From the NCBI GenBank assembly GCA_002432095.1, contig DJFQ01000181.1, positions 1 to 10,694 of the forward strand: a stretch of DNA of 10,694 bases. The letters run 5' to 3'. This document shows positions 1 through 8,600 of this stretch, in pieces. Each line of letters opens with the position of its first letter. Position 1 is the first letter of the stretch. Made by a program: the position numbers and the translations under genes. Origin of the DNA: Marinagarivorans sp. UBA5868 (GTDB lineage Bacteria; Pseudomonadota; Gammaproteobacteria; Pseudomonadales; Cellvibrionaceae). The notes under the pieces were generated by a model that saw only the letters and a program-made list of their open reading frames with translations, ran no database searches and was not told where the DNA came from.

Positions 1-23
1 CATACAAGGGTAAACACAGAATC

Positions 24-572
24 ATGAAAAGGATCAACGTCATAGGCACCACCGGGAGCGGTAAGTCGACTTTTTCTAAGCAGCTGGCTGAGCGGCTCGG
101 GTACCCGTGCATACATATGGACCAGCTTTTCTGGAAGCCGAATTGGACGGAGCCAAGTGACGAAGAATTCTTTCCGAAAGTTGCATCAGCCGTTTTGGGA
201 GATTCTTGGGTTTTGGATGGCAACTATAGTAGAACCAGCGATATCAAGTGGCAGCGAGCTGACACCATCATATGGTTAGACTATTCCTACTCCAGAACTT
301 TACTCCAGCTACTAAAGCGCACGGTCAGCCGTGCCATTAAAAAAGAGGAGCTCTGGCCAGGAACAGGAAACAGGGAGTCGTTCCGCAAGTCTTTTCTATC
401 GAGTGACTCTATTTTCATTTGGTTCTTTCGTTACTACAAAAGTAACAGACTAAAGTATTCAGAATTAGCCAGCTCGCCTCCCTACAACCATATAAAGTTC
501 GTCTGCCTTCGAAGCCCCAAAGAAGCAAGCGCATTCATACAGAGTGTAGCCAGACTTACTTCATTTCCCTAG
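24..572 (+). CDS. P-loop nucleotide kinase-like protein (FlaR/'topology modulation' type)
   Basis: A 182-residue cytoplasmic protein with a textbook Walker A motif, GTTGSGKST, at residues 8-16, right after the first beta strand. Further features fit the small adenylate/shikimate-kinase-like family often annotated 'topology modulation protein' or FlaR: DQLFWKPNW near residues 33-41, WVLDGNYSRT near 62-71, and the Walker B-like strand ADTIIWLDY near 79-87. No membrane segment or signal peptide is visible. The family is expected to bind ATP and probably phosphorylates a small substrate, but its physiological substrate is not established, so no precise reaction is assigned. The ATG start puts the P-loop at the usual distance from the N-terminus. 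The ribosome site is weak (AAGGG at 6-10, rather far upstream). The 3' end overlaps the convergent glucuronidase gene by 12 bases. No functional link with the other genes is apparent. Confidence 0.85.
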   Translation: MKRINVIGTTGSGKSTFSKQLAERLGYPCIHMDQLFWKPNWTEPSDEEFFPKVASAVLGDSWVLDGNYSRTSDIKWQRADTIIWLDYSYSRTLLQLLKRTVSRAIKKEELWPGTGNRESFRKSFLSSDSIFIWFFRYYKSNRLKYSELASSPPYNHIKFVCLRSPKEASAFIQSVARLTSFP

Positions 573-3485
573 AATTTGCCGCGGCTCCGGGCCGAAATAG
601 CTTTGTGAGACGGCTTTGTCGCTGATGATGATTTTCTGCAGCACAATCGCTGGGTCGACCATGGCGATTATTAATTGGTGCAGCCCAGCAGTGTCCACTT
701 GATAAGTCGTGCGCAAATAACGCGCGTTGTCCTTGGTGAATCTGTGCCACCAACCTTCGCCTAAAAAGGTCTCAGCTTCGCGATCTTCAAATATATCCAG
801 AACACGAAAAGTATCCTTGTCCATCGCCAAGGCAATACGCATACCGCGGTCCGGGACCACGTCCATCACCGGTCCCAGCACCAGAGTGATTTCGTAATTG
901 CCGCTGCGCGGCAGGTAAATCGGGTATTCCACAGTTGGTGAAAGAGCGGGCGGCAAAACGCTGGTTGCCGTGACCGGAAATATCGTCAATGCGGCCTCTT
1001 CACGACCATAATCCGGAATAACTTGCCAACTGACATCGTCAACCGCTTTTCTCACCGGAGCGTCCGTCGCTCGGATCGCAAGAGGGCCATCGAGGCTCGC
1101 AAAACGGCCGCGCGCCTGACGTGTTTGGGCTTGCGTCGCCTTGTTCACCGGCACTTTAATTTCGACTTTATCTCGATTGCCGCCGATTTCGACGGTGGCA
1201 ATAGATTTTCCGTCCGGGACTTTTTCCCAGTCGATATCCACCCAATAGCGAATGTCGGATCGTCCCAAAGCCGTTTTTTTGAGAAGAATCCAGGGTGCGG
1301 ATGTTTTAATTGAATATTCGAAAGGCAATGTGCCTTCAGCAAAAATCTCTATGTATGAGGGGCGGGGATACCAGGATTCGAAGGTGGGCATTACGGCTTC
1401 GCCATAATGTTGCGGCCAGGCTCTGGTGCTGCCCTCAATGGTTACGCCGAAATTGGCATTTTCTCTGGGCAGAATTTGAGAAACCAACGGCATAGAATTG
1501 ACACGCGGCGGCTGCCAATCGAATTGACCCAGATGTGGCTGGTCCATGATTGGATTCCACTTCCCGTTTAAAAGCTTTTTATTGTAATAATCCGTCATCG
1601 CTTGGTCTTGTTTAAATAACTCTTGTACACGCTCGGCCTGTACATTGGCGGCCAATCGCCCTTGGCGAGCGTAGAGCTGATTTTTTCCTGCCGCTATATT
1701 CATCTGCGCGACTATTGCCGAGGATTTCGCCGGGTGCAAGACCAGCTGATAATAGGCGGCCTGCTGCTCTTTGGGTAATTTTTGGTAAATGGATTCCGCC
1801 TTTTCCACTACCGAGATCCAGGCGGCTTCCACACGATCCGCCTCTGCGTAGTTCACTACGCTGTAAGTATCAGGCTGAATAAGTTCAGGCTTTCTCCACC
1901 CATTGTATTTGGTATAACGGGCAACTACATCCGCAATATCGTTTGCATATCCGGGACCAAAATCTCGGGTGGCCCAACGCCGAGTGTAAGCAGAGATTGA
2001 ATCCTGGTTGAACGCTTTTGGGTTCCATGCCATGCGCAAAAAGAATTCGATGGGCAGTTCATGCGGCTTTAAATCGCCGACATTGACGATCCAGATCCGT
2101 TGAGCGTCATATTCCGCTGCGAGATTCATCTGCTCCCAAATTTTGATAAAAGGATTGGTATTCACCCACCGGTAGGCAAAAGGGCCGCCGTGCATATCAA
2201 AGTGATAATAAATGCCGGCGCCCCCCGAACGCTTGCGTTCTTCCTCGGTCGGCAAACGCCGCAAATTGCCGACGTTGTCATCTGTCCACAACAGCGTTAC
2301 ATCTTCCGGCGGACGCAACCCCATGTCATAAAATTTCTGCACCTCGGTGAACAGCGCCCATAGCTGCGGTGTGGCTGATGGGTCCGCATGAGTTTCCTCA
2401 GCGATGATCTGGCGTTGATCGGCCATGATCTTTTCCAGCAGTTTCATATCGGATTCGATGCTGCCGGTGGAAACCATGCCTTCGTCACCGTCGCCACGCA
2501 TGCCGATAGTGACGAGATTTTCGTAGTTTTTGCTATTGCCGATTCCTTCGCGGAAAAACTTTTTCAGTGCCGCTTCATTGGTTTTGTAATTCCACTCGCC
2601 ATTACCGTATTGATGCTTGCGCCTTACCCACTCTTTATGCGCGCGCATCATGGGCTCATGATGTGAAGTGCCCATCACAATTCCATATTCATGGGCGAGT
2701 CTGGGGTTATTTGCATCATCTTCATTAAATGCGTTGTCCCACATGGCAGGCCAGAGATAATTGCCTCTTAGCCGCAACAGCAACTCAAATACTTTGGTAT
2801 AGAAATCGGCATTGAGGCCGCCGAATTTTTCCTCCGCCCAGCTCGATAAGGTTGGTCGCTCGTTGTTCAGAAAAATGCCGCGATAGCGGACCGCCGGCTC
2901 ACCTGAGGCATACCGCCCCGCGCGAATATGCACCTGCACGCGCTTTTGCGGAGGCACATCCGCCCACCAATACCAAGGTGAAACCCCGAGCTGCTCCGAT
3001 AATTCATAAATGCCGTAAATGGTGCCGCGTTTGTCACTGCCCGCAATCACCAGCGCCTTTTCAATGCCCCGGAGGGGATTGGAAAGGGTCGTAATGACAA
3101 AGCTTTCCCATTTTCCCTGTAGATCGGCAACAGATAATTTCCCTTCGCGAACCAGCTGATCGATTACCTCGTTTCGTCCCAGCGTACCGACGATCACGAC
3201 TTGCTTTGCTTGCGGCTGCTCGACCATTAGCTCGGCTTTCTTTTCTGTGACGCTGGCAATGTCCTGTTGAAGGTCAGCCAGTGCACGCAATACGCCGGGA
3301 AAATCCTGCAAGTCCTGCCATATTGGAGCCGCGGCCATTTCGGTCACGAGAGGAAAAGAATCCGACTCCGCCCTACTGACCACTATATCCTGTGCCAGCC
3401 CAAGGCTGGGGCCGGCGAAGGCTTTGGCAGGGATCAAGGGCAATATGAAATAGAGGGTTAAGAGAATCGGGCGAAGTTGCGGCAC
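561..3485 (-). CDS. Secreted GH115 xylan alpha-1,2-glucuronidase
   Basis: A 974-residue glycoside hydrolase of family GH115. This family removes glucuronic acid or 4-O-methylglucuronic acid linked alpha-1,2 to xylose in glucuronoxylan, including internal substitutions. Family hallmarks seen (numbered from the GTG start) are VRYRGIFLNNE at 199-209, NYLWPAMWDNAF at 242-253, GTSHHEPM at 272-279, a GDGDE stretch near 331-335, WTDDNVGNLRRLPTEEER at 400-417 and VNVGDLKP near 467-474. Acidic residues in the NNE and GDGDE stretches are candidate catalytic groups. The last 180 or so residues form the beta-rich C-terminal domain typical of the family. The start is chosen at GTG 3485 because it directly begins a signal peptide: an Arg, then PILLTLYFILPLIP, then a probable cut after AKAFA (residues 20-24). 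AGG lies six bases upstream. The frame stays open to a TTG at 3629 and ATGs at 3605 and 3599, but these would put about 35-50 residues in front of the signal peptide. Family call very sure; start fairly sure. Confidence 0.94.
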   Translation of the reverse strand: MPQLRPILLTLYFILPLIPAKAFAGPSLGLAQDIVVSRAESDSFPLVTEMAAAPIWQDLQDFPGVLRALADLQQDIASVTEKKAELMVEQPQAKQVVIVGTLGRNEVIDQLVREGKLSVADLQGKWESFVITTLSNPLRGIEKALVIAGSDKRGTIYGIYELSEQLGVSPWYWWADVPPQKRVQVHIRAGRYASGEPAVRYRGIFLNNERPTLSSWAEEKFGGLNADFYTKVFELLLRLRGNYLWPAMWDNAFNEDDANNPRLAHEYGIVMGTSHHEPMMRAHKEWVRRKHQYGNGEWNYKTNEAALKKFFREGIGNSKNYENLVTIGMRGDGDEGMVSTGSIESDMKLLEKIMADQRQIIAEETHADPSATPQLWALFTEVQKFYDMGLRPPEDVTLLWTDDNVGNLRRLPTEEERKRSGGAGIYYHFDMHGGPFAYRWVNTNPFIKIWEQMNLAAEYDAQRIWIVNVGDLKPHELPIEFFLRMAWNPKAFNQDSISAYTRRWATRDFGPGYANDIADVVARYTKYNGWRKPELIQPDTYSVVNYAEADRVEAAWISVVEKAESIYQKLPKEQQAAYYQLVLHPAKSSAIVAQMNIAAGKNQLYARQGRLAANVQAERVQELFKQDQAMTDYYNKKLLNGKWNPIMDQPHLGQFDWQPPRVNSMPLVSQILPRENANFGVTIEGSTRAWPQHYGEAVMPTFESWYPRPSYIEIFAEGTLPFEYSIKTSAPWILLKKTALGRSDIRYWVDIDWEKVPDGKSIATVEIGGNRDKVEIKVPVNKATQAQTRQARGRFASLDGPLAIRATDAPVRKAVDDVSWQVIPDYGREEAALTIFPVTATSVLPPALSPTVEYPIYLPRSGNYEITLVLGPVMDVVPDRGMRIALAMDKDTFRVLDIFEDREAETFLGEGWWHRFTKDNARYLRTTYQVDTAGLHQLIIAMVDPAIVLQKIIISDKAVSQSYFGPEPRQILGK

Positions 3486-3683
3486 CAGGCACCTATAAGG
3501 CAGTTGTATGTTGTATGCCGCTGTGAGCCAATCGATGCCGCCGGGATGAAGCGACCAAGTGACCGTGACTGGCTCGCTTTCATCGCCGAAACCATCCATT
3601 CTCATCGGACCACACAGAAGCGGCTTCAAAAGTCACATCCTGCGGCCGGCACCGAAAGTTCGTTTTAGTTAAAAGGAAAATTG

Positions 3684-3723
3684 TTTGACATGACCGGCCT
3701 CTCACCGTTTTTGTCATAGACCG
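3684..3723. repeat. Tandem direct repeat, candidate AraC-type operator
   Basis: Two same-orientation copies of TTTG(A/T)CAT followed by GACCG, at 3684-3696 and 3710-3723, start to start 26 bases. The second copy has one extra base before GACCG. AraC-family proteins typically bind asymmetric sites often found as direct repeats, and this pair lies upstream of the TATGAT box of an AraC-type gene and between two divergent genes. That it is the regulator's binding site is inference; two short copies could be chance. Confidence 0.35.
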
Positions 3724-3770
3724 TGCGGAAAGTGCTAAGCCGCTATGGCTGTTCAAGAGGTTTTCCGTCT

Positions 3771-3776
3771 TATGAT
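3771..3776 (+). promoter_or_regulatory. Candidate -10 box of the AraC-type gene
   Basis: TATGAT matches the sigma-70 -10 consensus at five of six positions and would place transcription start near 3783, about 55 bases before the ATG at 3838. No good -35 hexamer lies 15-18 bases upstream, which would fit a promoter needing an activator, but this is only a motif match. Confidence 0.4.
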
Positions 3777-3837
3777 GGCATTATTAAATGGGCGGGAATG
3801 CCAAACCGACAGCAAATAGCGCTATAGGCAACACCGG

Positions 3838-5073
3838 ATGTTAACGTTCACCGACTGGAATATACTTGCGGGCCAGCGAATAAAAGCACCGCTAAACATG
3901 ATTGAATTTTATAAGAAGGTAGCGAAATATTTTTCCCTGCTTATTGTTATTACAATGCTGGTGGCAGCTCTTTGTGCATTTATGTTTTTTGGCAGGGATG
4001 AGCTGCTGCCCGCCGCTGAAAGTCCCATTCCTTGGCATATTGAAACCATTAAAGACCAACTCACGGAGAATCGCTCTTCCCTTACCGTTCTTAACCAAAC
4101 AGAGCAACTTGACTTCGAGTACACGCTAAACGCTGTTGATGAGTTCCCTTATGTCAAATTGCTTATGGTATTTCAGCAATCCGACAGTCAATTCGGTACC
4201 GTTAATTTTTCTCATTATTACAAAGTGTCTTTTGACGTTGAGTGTACGCCGTACAATGTCGCCACGCTTAATCTGCGCACCTCCGATCCCAAAGTAACGA
4301 AAGCTGGGGACTATAATTCCTACCGATTTGCGTCGCATTGGTTTGATTGCTCGGACCAATCGACGGAGGAAGAGGCGAGTTTGACCGGCTTAGAGGTGCC
4401 GTTATGGTGGTTGCTCGAAAATGGCATCAGCGTGCACGATAGAACCTACCGGCTTGACCAGGTTTTTGCGCTGTCTTTTGACTCGTCCAGACACGGCCCG
4501 GTTGGCGTGCCCACTCGGATAACGGTATCAAGGATTACCCTGCATTATTATCAGTGGGAATACCTTGTTGTGTTCGCACTGTTTTGCTGTTGTGCGTGGA
4601 TCAGCTTTTGGGCGTGGGCATTCAAGCTTCACTCGACCTATCTCGCCAACGATATAAGAGCAAAAATTGTGCATGACAAACCTTTGGTGGCCTACCAAAA
4701 GCTGTCGATTACGTCACACAAGGACAAGGAGAAAAGAGCCGTATTGGAATACTTGGCTAAGCACTATGCGAACCCGGATCTAAACATGGAGCTGTTGATT
4801 CAAGAGTTGGGGGTTAACCGCAAAAAGGTAAATGAAATTCTCCGGGAAGAGATTGGTTTTACCTTCAAGGCCTATCTCAACAAACTCCGTTTAACGGAGG
4901 CCGCTCGTTTGGTGTGCGATCAACCCAATGCAAGCATCAACGAAGTCGCGTTTTCTGTCGGGTATAAAAATGTGACGCACTTCAACAAGTTGTTCAAGGA
5001 AGAGTTTGGTTGTGCTCCCAACAAATTTAAGAAACTGAACCTGGCCGCGGACACCATCGCCGACGACGAGTAG
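3838..5073 (+). CDS. Membrane-anchored AraC-type transcriptional regulator
   Basis: A 411-residue predicted one-component regulator. The C-terminus (about 298-400) is an AraC/XylS DNA-binding domain with two helix-turn-helix units: one around 315-337 and the second around 366-389, where INEVAFSVGYKNVTHFNKLF fits the family signature. Upstream are two hydrophobic segments, about 32-51 (YFSLLIVITMLVAALCAFMFF) broken off at FGRDE and about 241-262 (rich in aromatics and Cys). They frame a roughly 190-residue beta-rich, probably periplasmic domain (52-240) with two cysteines, C136 and C171, that could form a disulfide. Expected topology: N-terminus in, sensor out, DNA-binding domain in. The sensor domain was not recognised with certainty; its strand pattern recalls galactose-binding/CBM jelly-roll folds, so a sugar ligand is possible. 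The gene is divergent from the glucuronidase and upstream of the cytochrome protein, its likely targets. An alternative start is ATG 3898 (residue 21), closer to the first helix, but with no better ribosome site. Confidence 0.9.
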   Translation: MLTFTDWNILAGQRIKAPLNMIEFYKKVAKYFSLLIVITMLVAALCAFMFFGRDELLPAAESPIPWHIETIKDQLTENRSSLTVLNQTEQLDFEYTLNAVDEFPYVKLLMVFQQSDSQFGTVNFSHYYKVSFDVECTPYNVATLNLRTSDPKVTKAGDYNSYRFASHWFDCSDQSTEEEASLTGLEVPLWWLLENGISVHDRTYRLDQVFALSFDSSRHGPVGVPTRITVSRITLHYYQWEYLVVFALFCCCAWISFWAWAFKLHSTYLANDIRAKIVHDKPLVAYQKLSITSHKDKEKRAVLEYLAKHYANPDLNMELLIQELGVNRKKVNEILREEIGFTFKAYLNKLRLTEAARLVCDQPNASINEVAFSVGYKNVTHFNKLFKEEFGCAPNKFKKLNLAADTIADDE

Positions 5074-5267
5074 GTGCCGCAGAAACGCGCAACCCTACCC
5101 TCACCCTCCCGGCGCTAAGCTTCTGCTGTGCATCCCTTCTTATATCCACGCCACCAAGCTGCTGGAGTCAATACATCCACCGTAAATTCCTGTTTTGATG
5201 CCGCGCAATTATTTAACTTTTTGGATGAATTACTAACATTTTTTGCCAAATGACGCGGTTTTACAGT

Positions 5268-5290
5268 GAGTTGAAGCGCTAGTTCAATTC
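5268..5290. repeat. Imperfect inverted repeat, possible operator
   Basis: GAGTTGAA (5268-5275) and TTCAATTC (5283-5290) are inverted copies matching at seven of eight positions around a 7-base spacer. The size suits a dimeric repressor site better than a terminator, since the stem is A+T-rich and no T-run follows directly. Function unproven. Confidence 0.25.
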
Positions 5291-5615
5291 TACATTTCGG
5301 CATTTCTTTTTATTTTTCCGGCAACTTTGATTGCTCTCACATATTGCGCCAACACACCTACCTAGAATGAAACGCAGCTTATAGGCAACAGAAGCACAAA
5401 GAATAAATTTTAATAACTTCAAAGTATTCACCGTTCCAGTCTTGATCGGCTTGTTCCACGAGGGAATGGTTAAATTCAATCGAACTTTCATGTGAATCCA
5501 TGAGGATTTGGCGGGATCGCTGACAACACCGTTCAATCCATCAGAGGCCATAGTCAGCATAAATTGCTGTTAATAAAAACCAAATGTTAGGCAAAACCAC
5601 GATACGCGATAATAA

Positions 5616-5621
5616 AAGGTG
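5616..5621 (+). promoter_or_regulatory. Ribosome binding site fixing the start of the cytochrome protein
   Basis: AAGGTG ends seven bases before ATG 5629. That ATG opens directly into a signal peptide (MKKIIGSVFGLGIALL). The in-frame ATG at 5584 has no comparable site and would add 15 polar residues in front, so 5629 is preferred. Confidence 0.75.
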
Positions 5622-5628
5622 TTCAAAC

Positions 5629-8600
5629 ATGAAAAAAATTATAGGCTCCGTGTTTGGGTTGGGCATTGCGCTCCTTTCAAATATATCTGCGGCAGATTTC
5701 CCCAATAGCAGCCAGCCAAGTAGCTTGTTGAATAAGGCGCTTAACAACAAGCTTGTTAGAGGCAATGCTGGCTATGGCAAACAAAACCAGCCTGCGGCTC
5801 ATGGCGGTTATCTTGCGATTGCGGGTAACGGCCTGCATACATTTGTGAATGTCAGCGACCCTTATAACCCGCGAATCGTAAAACAAGTGCAAAGCCCCTC
5901 TTATCGCGCTGGCGGAGAGCAGGAAAACCATCAGATTTCATTCGCCAAATATCCCGATGGCAATGAATATATGGTGTCCATCAGCGGCGTGGGTATTGAT
6001 CTTTGGAACGTCACCAATATTGGCTCCAATGTGACCCACGTCAAAGAAGTAAGACTGCCGGGCATTAATTATGGCGATGTGGATGGCGCTATCTGGGGTG
6101 TGGGCTGGCAGGGCAAGTACATCTACGTGGGCGCCACCAATAATGGTGTTTACGTGATTGATGTAAGCGACGTGCGCAATCCGAAAGATGCGGTATCGCC
6201 CAACACACCAACGTCTTATGAAGCTATCCCCACCCGAAACTGGAACAATATTAAAGCCGGCCCAATATTCCCCATCGGTAATCTGCTGGCGTTTGGAGCG
6301 CCCAAAGATGCCAACGGCGTTGTGACTTTGGACATCAGCAACCCTGGCAGACCAGTGACATTGGATTCACACAGCTGCCTGAGAAACACCTACATCACTT
6401 GGTTTTACGGCAAATGGATATTCTGTGAAGAAGCCGTCGCCATCTATGACGTGACATCCAACCCGCGAGACATCAAACAAGTCGGAACCGTCAACACCCC
6501 TAATGCCGAATACATGAGTTTTGCGGATGACTTTTTATTTTTGGGTGGCATGCGACCCAATGGTGGCGTGTACAAATACGACCTTTCCAATATATCCAGC
6601 CCACGCCAGGTGGCAAAAATCACCAATCAATTCCATTACGACGCTGAGGTGGACAACCAATTTTCCTTGGCCATCGGTAATTTAATTTATGTCACCGACG
6701 ATCAGAAAGATCTCGGCGGTTTTATGGCAGTTCATGATGTCAACCCAGATACCAAGCCGCCGCGTGTAATGTACGCCAACCCGGCTGATGGCACTACACA
6801 GCCCACTACTTCGCGCATCGGTCTGTCTTTAAGCGACCAGATTGATTCACGCTCTCTGGATTATTCCACCTTTGAATTACGTGAGGTTTCTACTGGCGTT
6901 GTCGTCGAAGGCTATTTTGGTATCAGCCACACCGTGGTGAATTTTGCCCCGCTGAACTTGCTCAACCCAAATTCGGAATACGAGCTTTACCTACCCAAAG
7001 GCGGCATCAAGGATCTTGTGGGAAATGGCTTGGATAAAGACTACACCTTCCGTTTTAGAACCAGCGATCAAAACAGTTCCGGCGATTTTGGCGGAAATTC
7101 AGGCGGCTCGGTCACTCCAGATTCCAGCGGTCGAGTCCAAGTTGAGGCGGAAGTGATGAGTCATGCCGGCGGTGTGGTGAGCTCCACCGATAACGGCGGA
7201 TTTTCCGGCACTGGCTTCGCCGACTTCCCTGCAAGTGGCGGAAGCATTAGTCAAACCATCAACGGAAACCTATCAGGGAATATTCAAGTTCAAATTCGCT
7301 ACGCCAATGGCGGTGATAGTGCGCGAAGTTTGACATTGGATGTGGGTGGTCGTACGCAAGCGGTGAGCTTCCCAACCAACGGATCCTGGGCCACGTGGAA
7401 TACCATCACCGTTAATATTCAAGGTGGAACCGGAAAAACGGTTTCGCTAAACGGCGGCGCTGGCGCAGGACCAAACATCGACAGTTTAACGATAACCGGC
7501 ATTGTGCCTAACGGTGGTTCCGGCGTAACACTAGCCGACTGCTCGATTACATCGGACGAACACACATTGGTCGGCGACAGAGCGTTCTTCGCCAGCACAG
7601 TAACCAATGCCACTAACTACACTTGGACTGTGGGTGACGAACGGTTTGAAAATCGGACAGCCAATTTTGAACACACCTTTAATCAGCCTGGTCGTTACGT
7701 CGTTTCTCTCACCATTTCCGCCGGCGCGACCACTAAACAATGTACCAAAACCCAGATAGTTCACTATCCATTAACGAGCGATTCGCCGACCAATTCGTCT
7801 CCAATTCTCGTGGATGAATCCAATAATCGTGTGTGGAACGTCAACCCAGATAACAACACCATTTCTGCCATCAATAAAGTCAACTCGGCCAATCCTGAAG
7901 TGGTGAGCAAACTGACGGAAATTGCCGTCGGTGAAAGCCCGCGCAGCATTGCTCAGGCGGCCAATGGCGATCTCTGGGTGGTTAACCACGACGATGCCAC
8001 TATCAGTATCGTTAACCCCACCTCGAACAGCGTTAGCAGAACCGTTAATTTGCCTTACGCATCACAGCCATTCGGAATTGTTTTTACCCCGAATCGCCAA
8101 CGCGCGTTCGTCAGTTTGCAGGCGACAGGCCAGATCGTTGTGCTGAATGGCTCAACCGCTCAGGTGGAAAAAACCATCACTTTAGATAAAGACGAATTCG
8201 GCTTTACGCCGAAGGTTCGCGGACTGGCGGTGTCGGCGGATGGCAACACACTCTACGCAACACGTTTTATTTCCAACGATGTTGCGGGTGATTTGTACGA
8301 GTTTGATGCCAACAATCTGATTCTGTTAAATGTGATTAAACTTGCCATTGATAAGGGTGTGATGGGCGCGGAAGACCCTGACGACACCTTTACCGCGAGA
8401 GGCTTACCCAATTACATGAACAGCATCAGTATCACCCCCGACGGTCGCCAGGCTTGGCTGACGGCGAAAAAAGACAATATCGAACGCGGCCTGTTCAGCG
8501 ATGGACGCGAACCCACCTTTGATTCCACCACTCGCGCGATTGTTGTGCCAGTGGATCTTCAAACGGGTACCGACTTACCGGCTCGGCGAATTGACTTTAA

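Larger units (their letters stand above)
3486..3837. promoter_or_regulatory. Divergent control region between glucuronidase and AraC-type regulator
   Basis: A 352-base gap between two divergent genes, so it must hold both promoters. Seen in it: a near-perfect tandem repeat TTTGACATGACCG (3684-3696) and TTTGTCATAGACCG (3710-3723); TATGAT at 3771-3776, a good -10 box for the regulator but without a convincing -35; and a perfect palindrome ATAGCGCTAT at 3816-3825. On the minus strand a weak promoter-like pair, TTGGCT (3526-3531) and TACAAC (3503-3508) with 17-base spacing, sits very close to the glucuronidase start and would leave almost no leader, so it is doubtful. The 3485-3629 part is also open in frame with the glucuronidase but is not judged coding. 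Confidence 0.6.
5074..5628. other. 555-base gap without a convincing gene
   Basis: No recognisable protein, RNA gene or mobile element was seen. Minus-strand open frames of 62 and 93 codons here lack ribosome sites, family resemblance or a sensible composition. The stretch becomes A+T-rich towards the right (5391-5420 and 5560-5620), as expected ahead of a promoter. It contains an imperfect inverted repeat at 5268-5290. No clear terminator follows the AraC-type gene, so read-through into the cytochrome gene cannot be excluded. A long leader or a small RNA could hide here but nothing in the sequence proves it. Confidence 0.6.

Noticed and set aside
2388..2666. Plus-strand open frame of 92 codons inside the glucuronidase gene
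   Set aside because: Lies opposite a strongly recognisable conserved GH115 region, so it is a shadow frame. The same applies to the other opposite-strand frames in this gene.
3503..3531. Minus-strand TTGGCT and TACAAC with 17-base spacing as a glucuronidase promoter
   Set aside because: Both boxes match consensus only partly, and transcription would begin about ten bases before the GTG, leaving almost no room for the ribosome site.
3823..3833. The 11-base word TATAGGCAACA occurs at 3823-3833 and again at 5380-5390
   Set aside because: Shared by both upstream regions and tempting as a common element, but repeats of this length are expected by chance in a window of this size, and the two copies sit in different positions relative to a start codon.
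5079..5126. GCAGAA and TTCTGC as a terminator stem after the AraC-type gene
   Set aside because: Only six paired bases with a loop of about 36 bases and no T-run.
5115..5303. Minus-strand open frame of 62 codons after the AraC-type gene
   Set aside because: No family resemblance or ribosome site; overlaps the other unlikely frame and the inverted repeat.
5279..5560. Minus-strand open frame of 93 codons in the gap before the cytochrome gene
   Set aside because: No recognisable domain, no good ribosome site, unusual composition; it lies across a probable promoter region.
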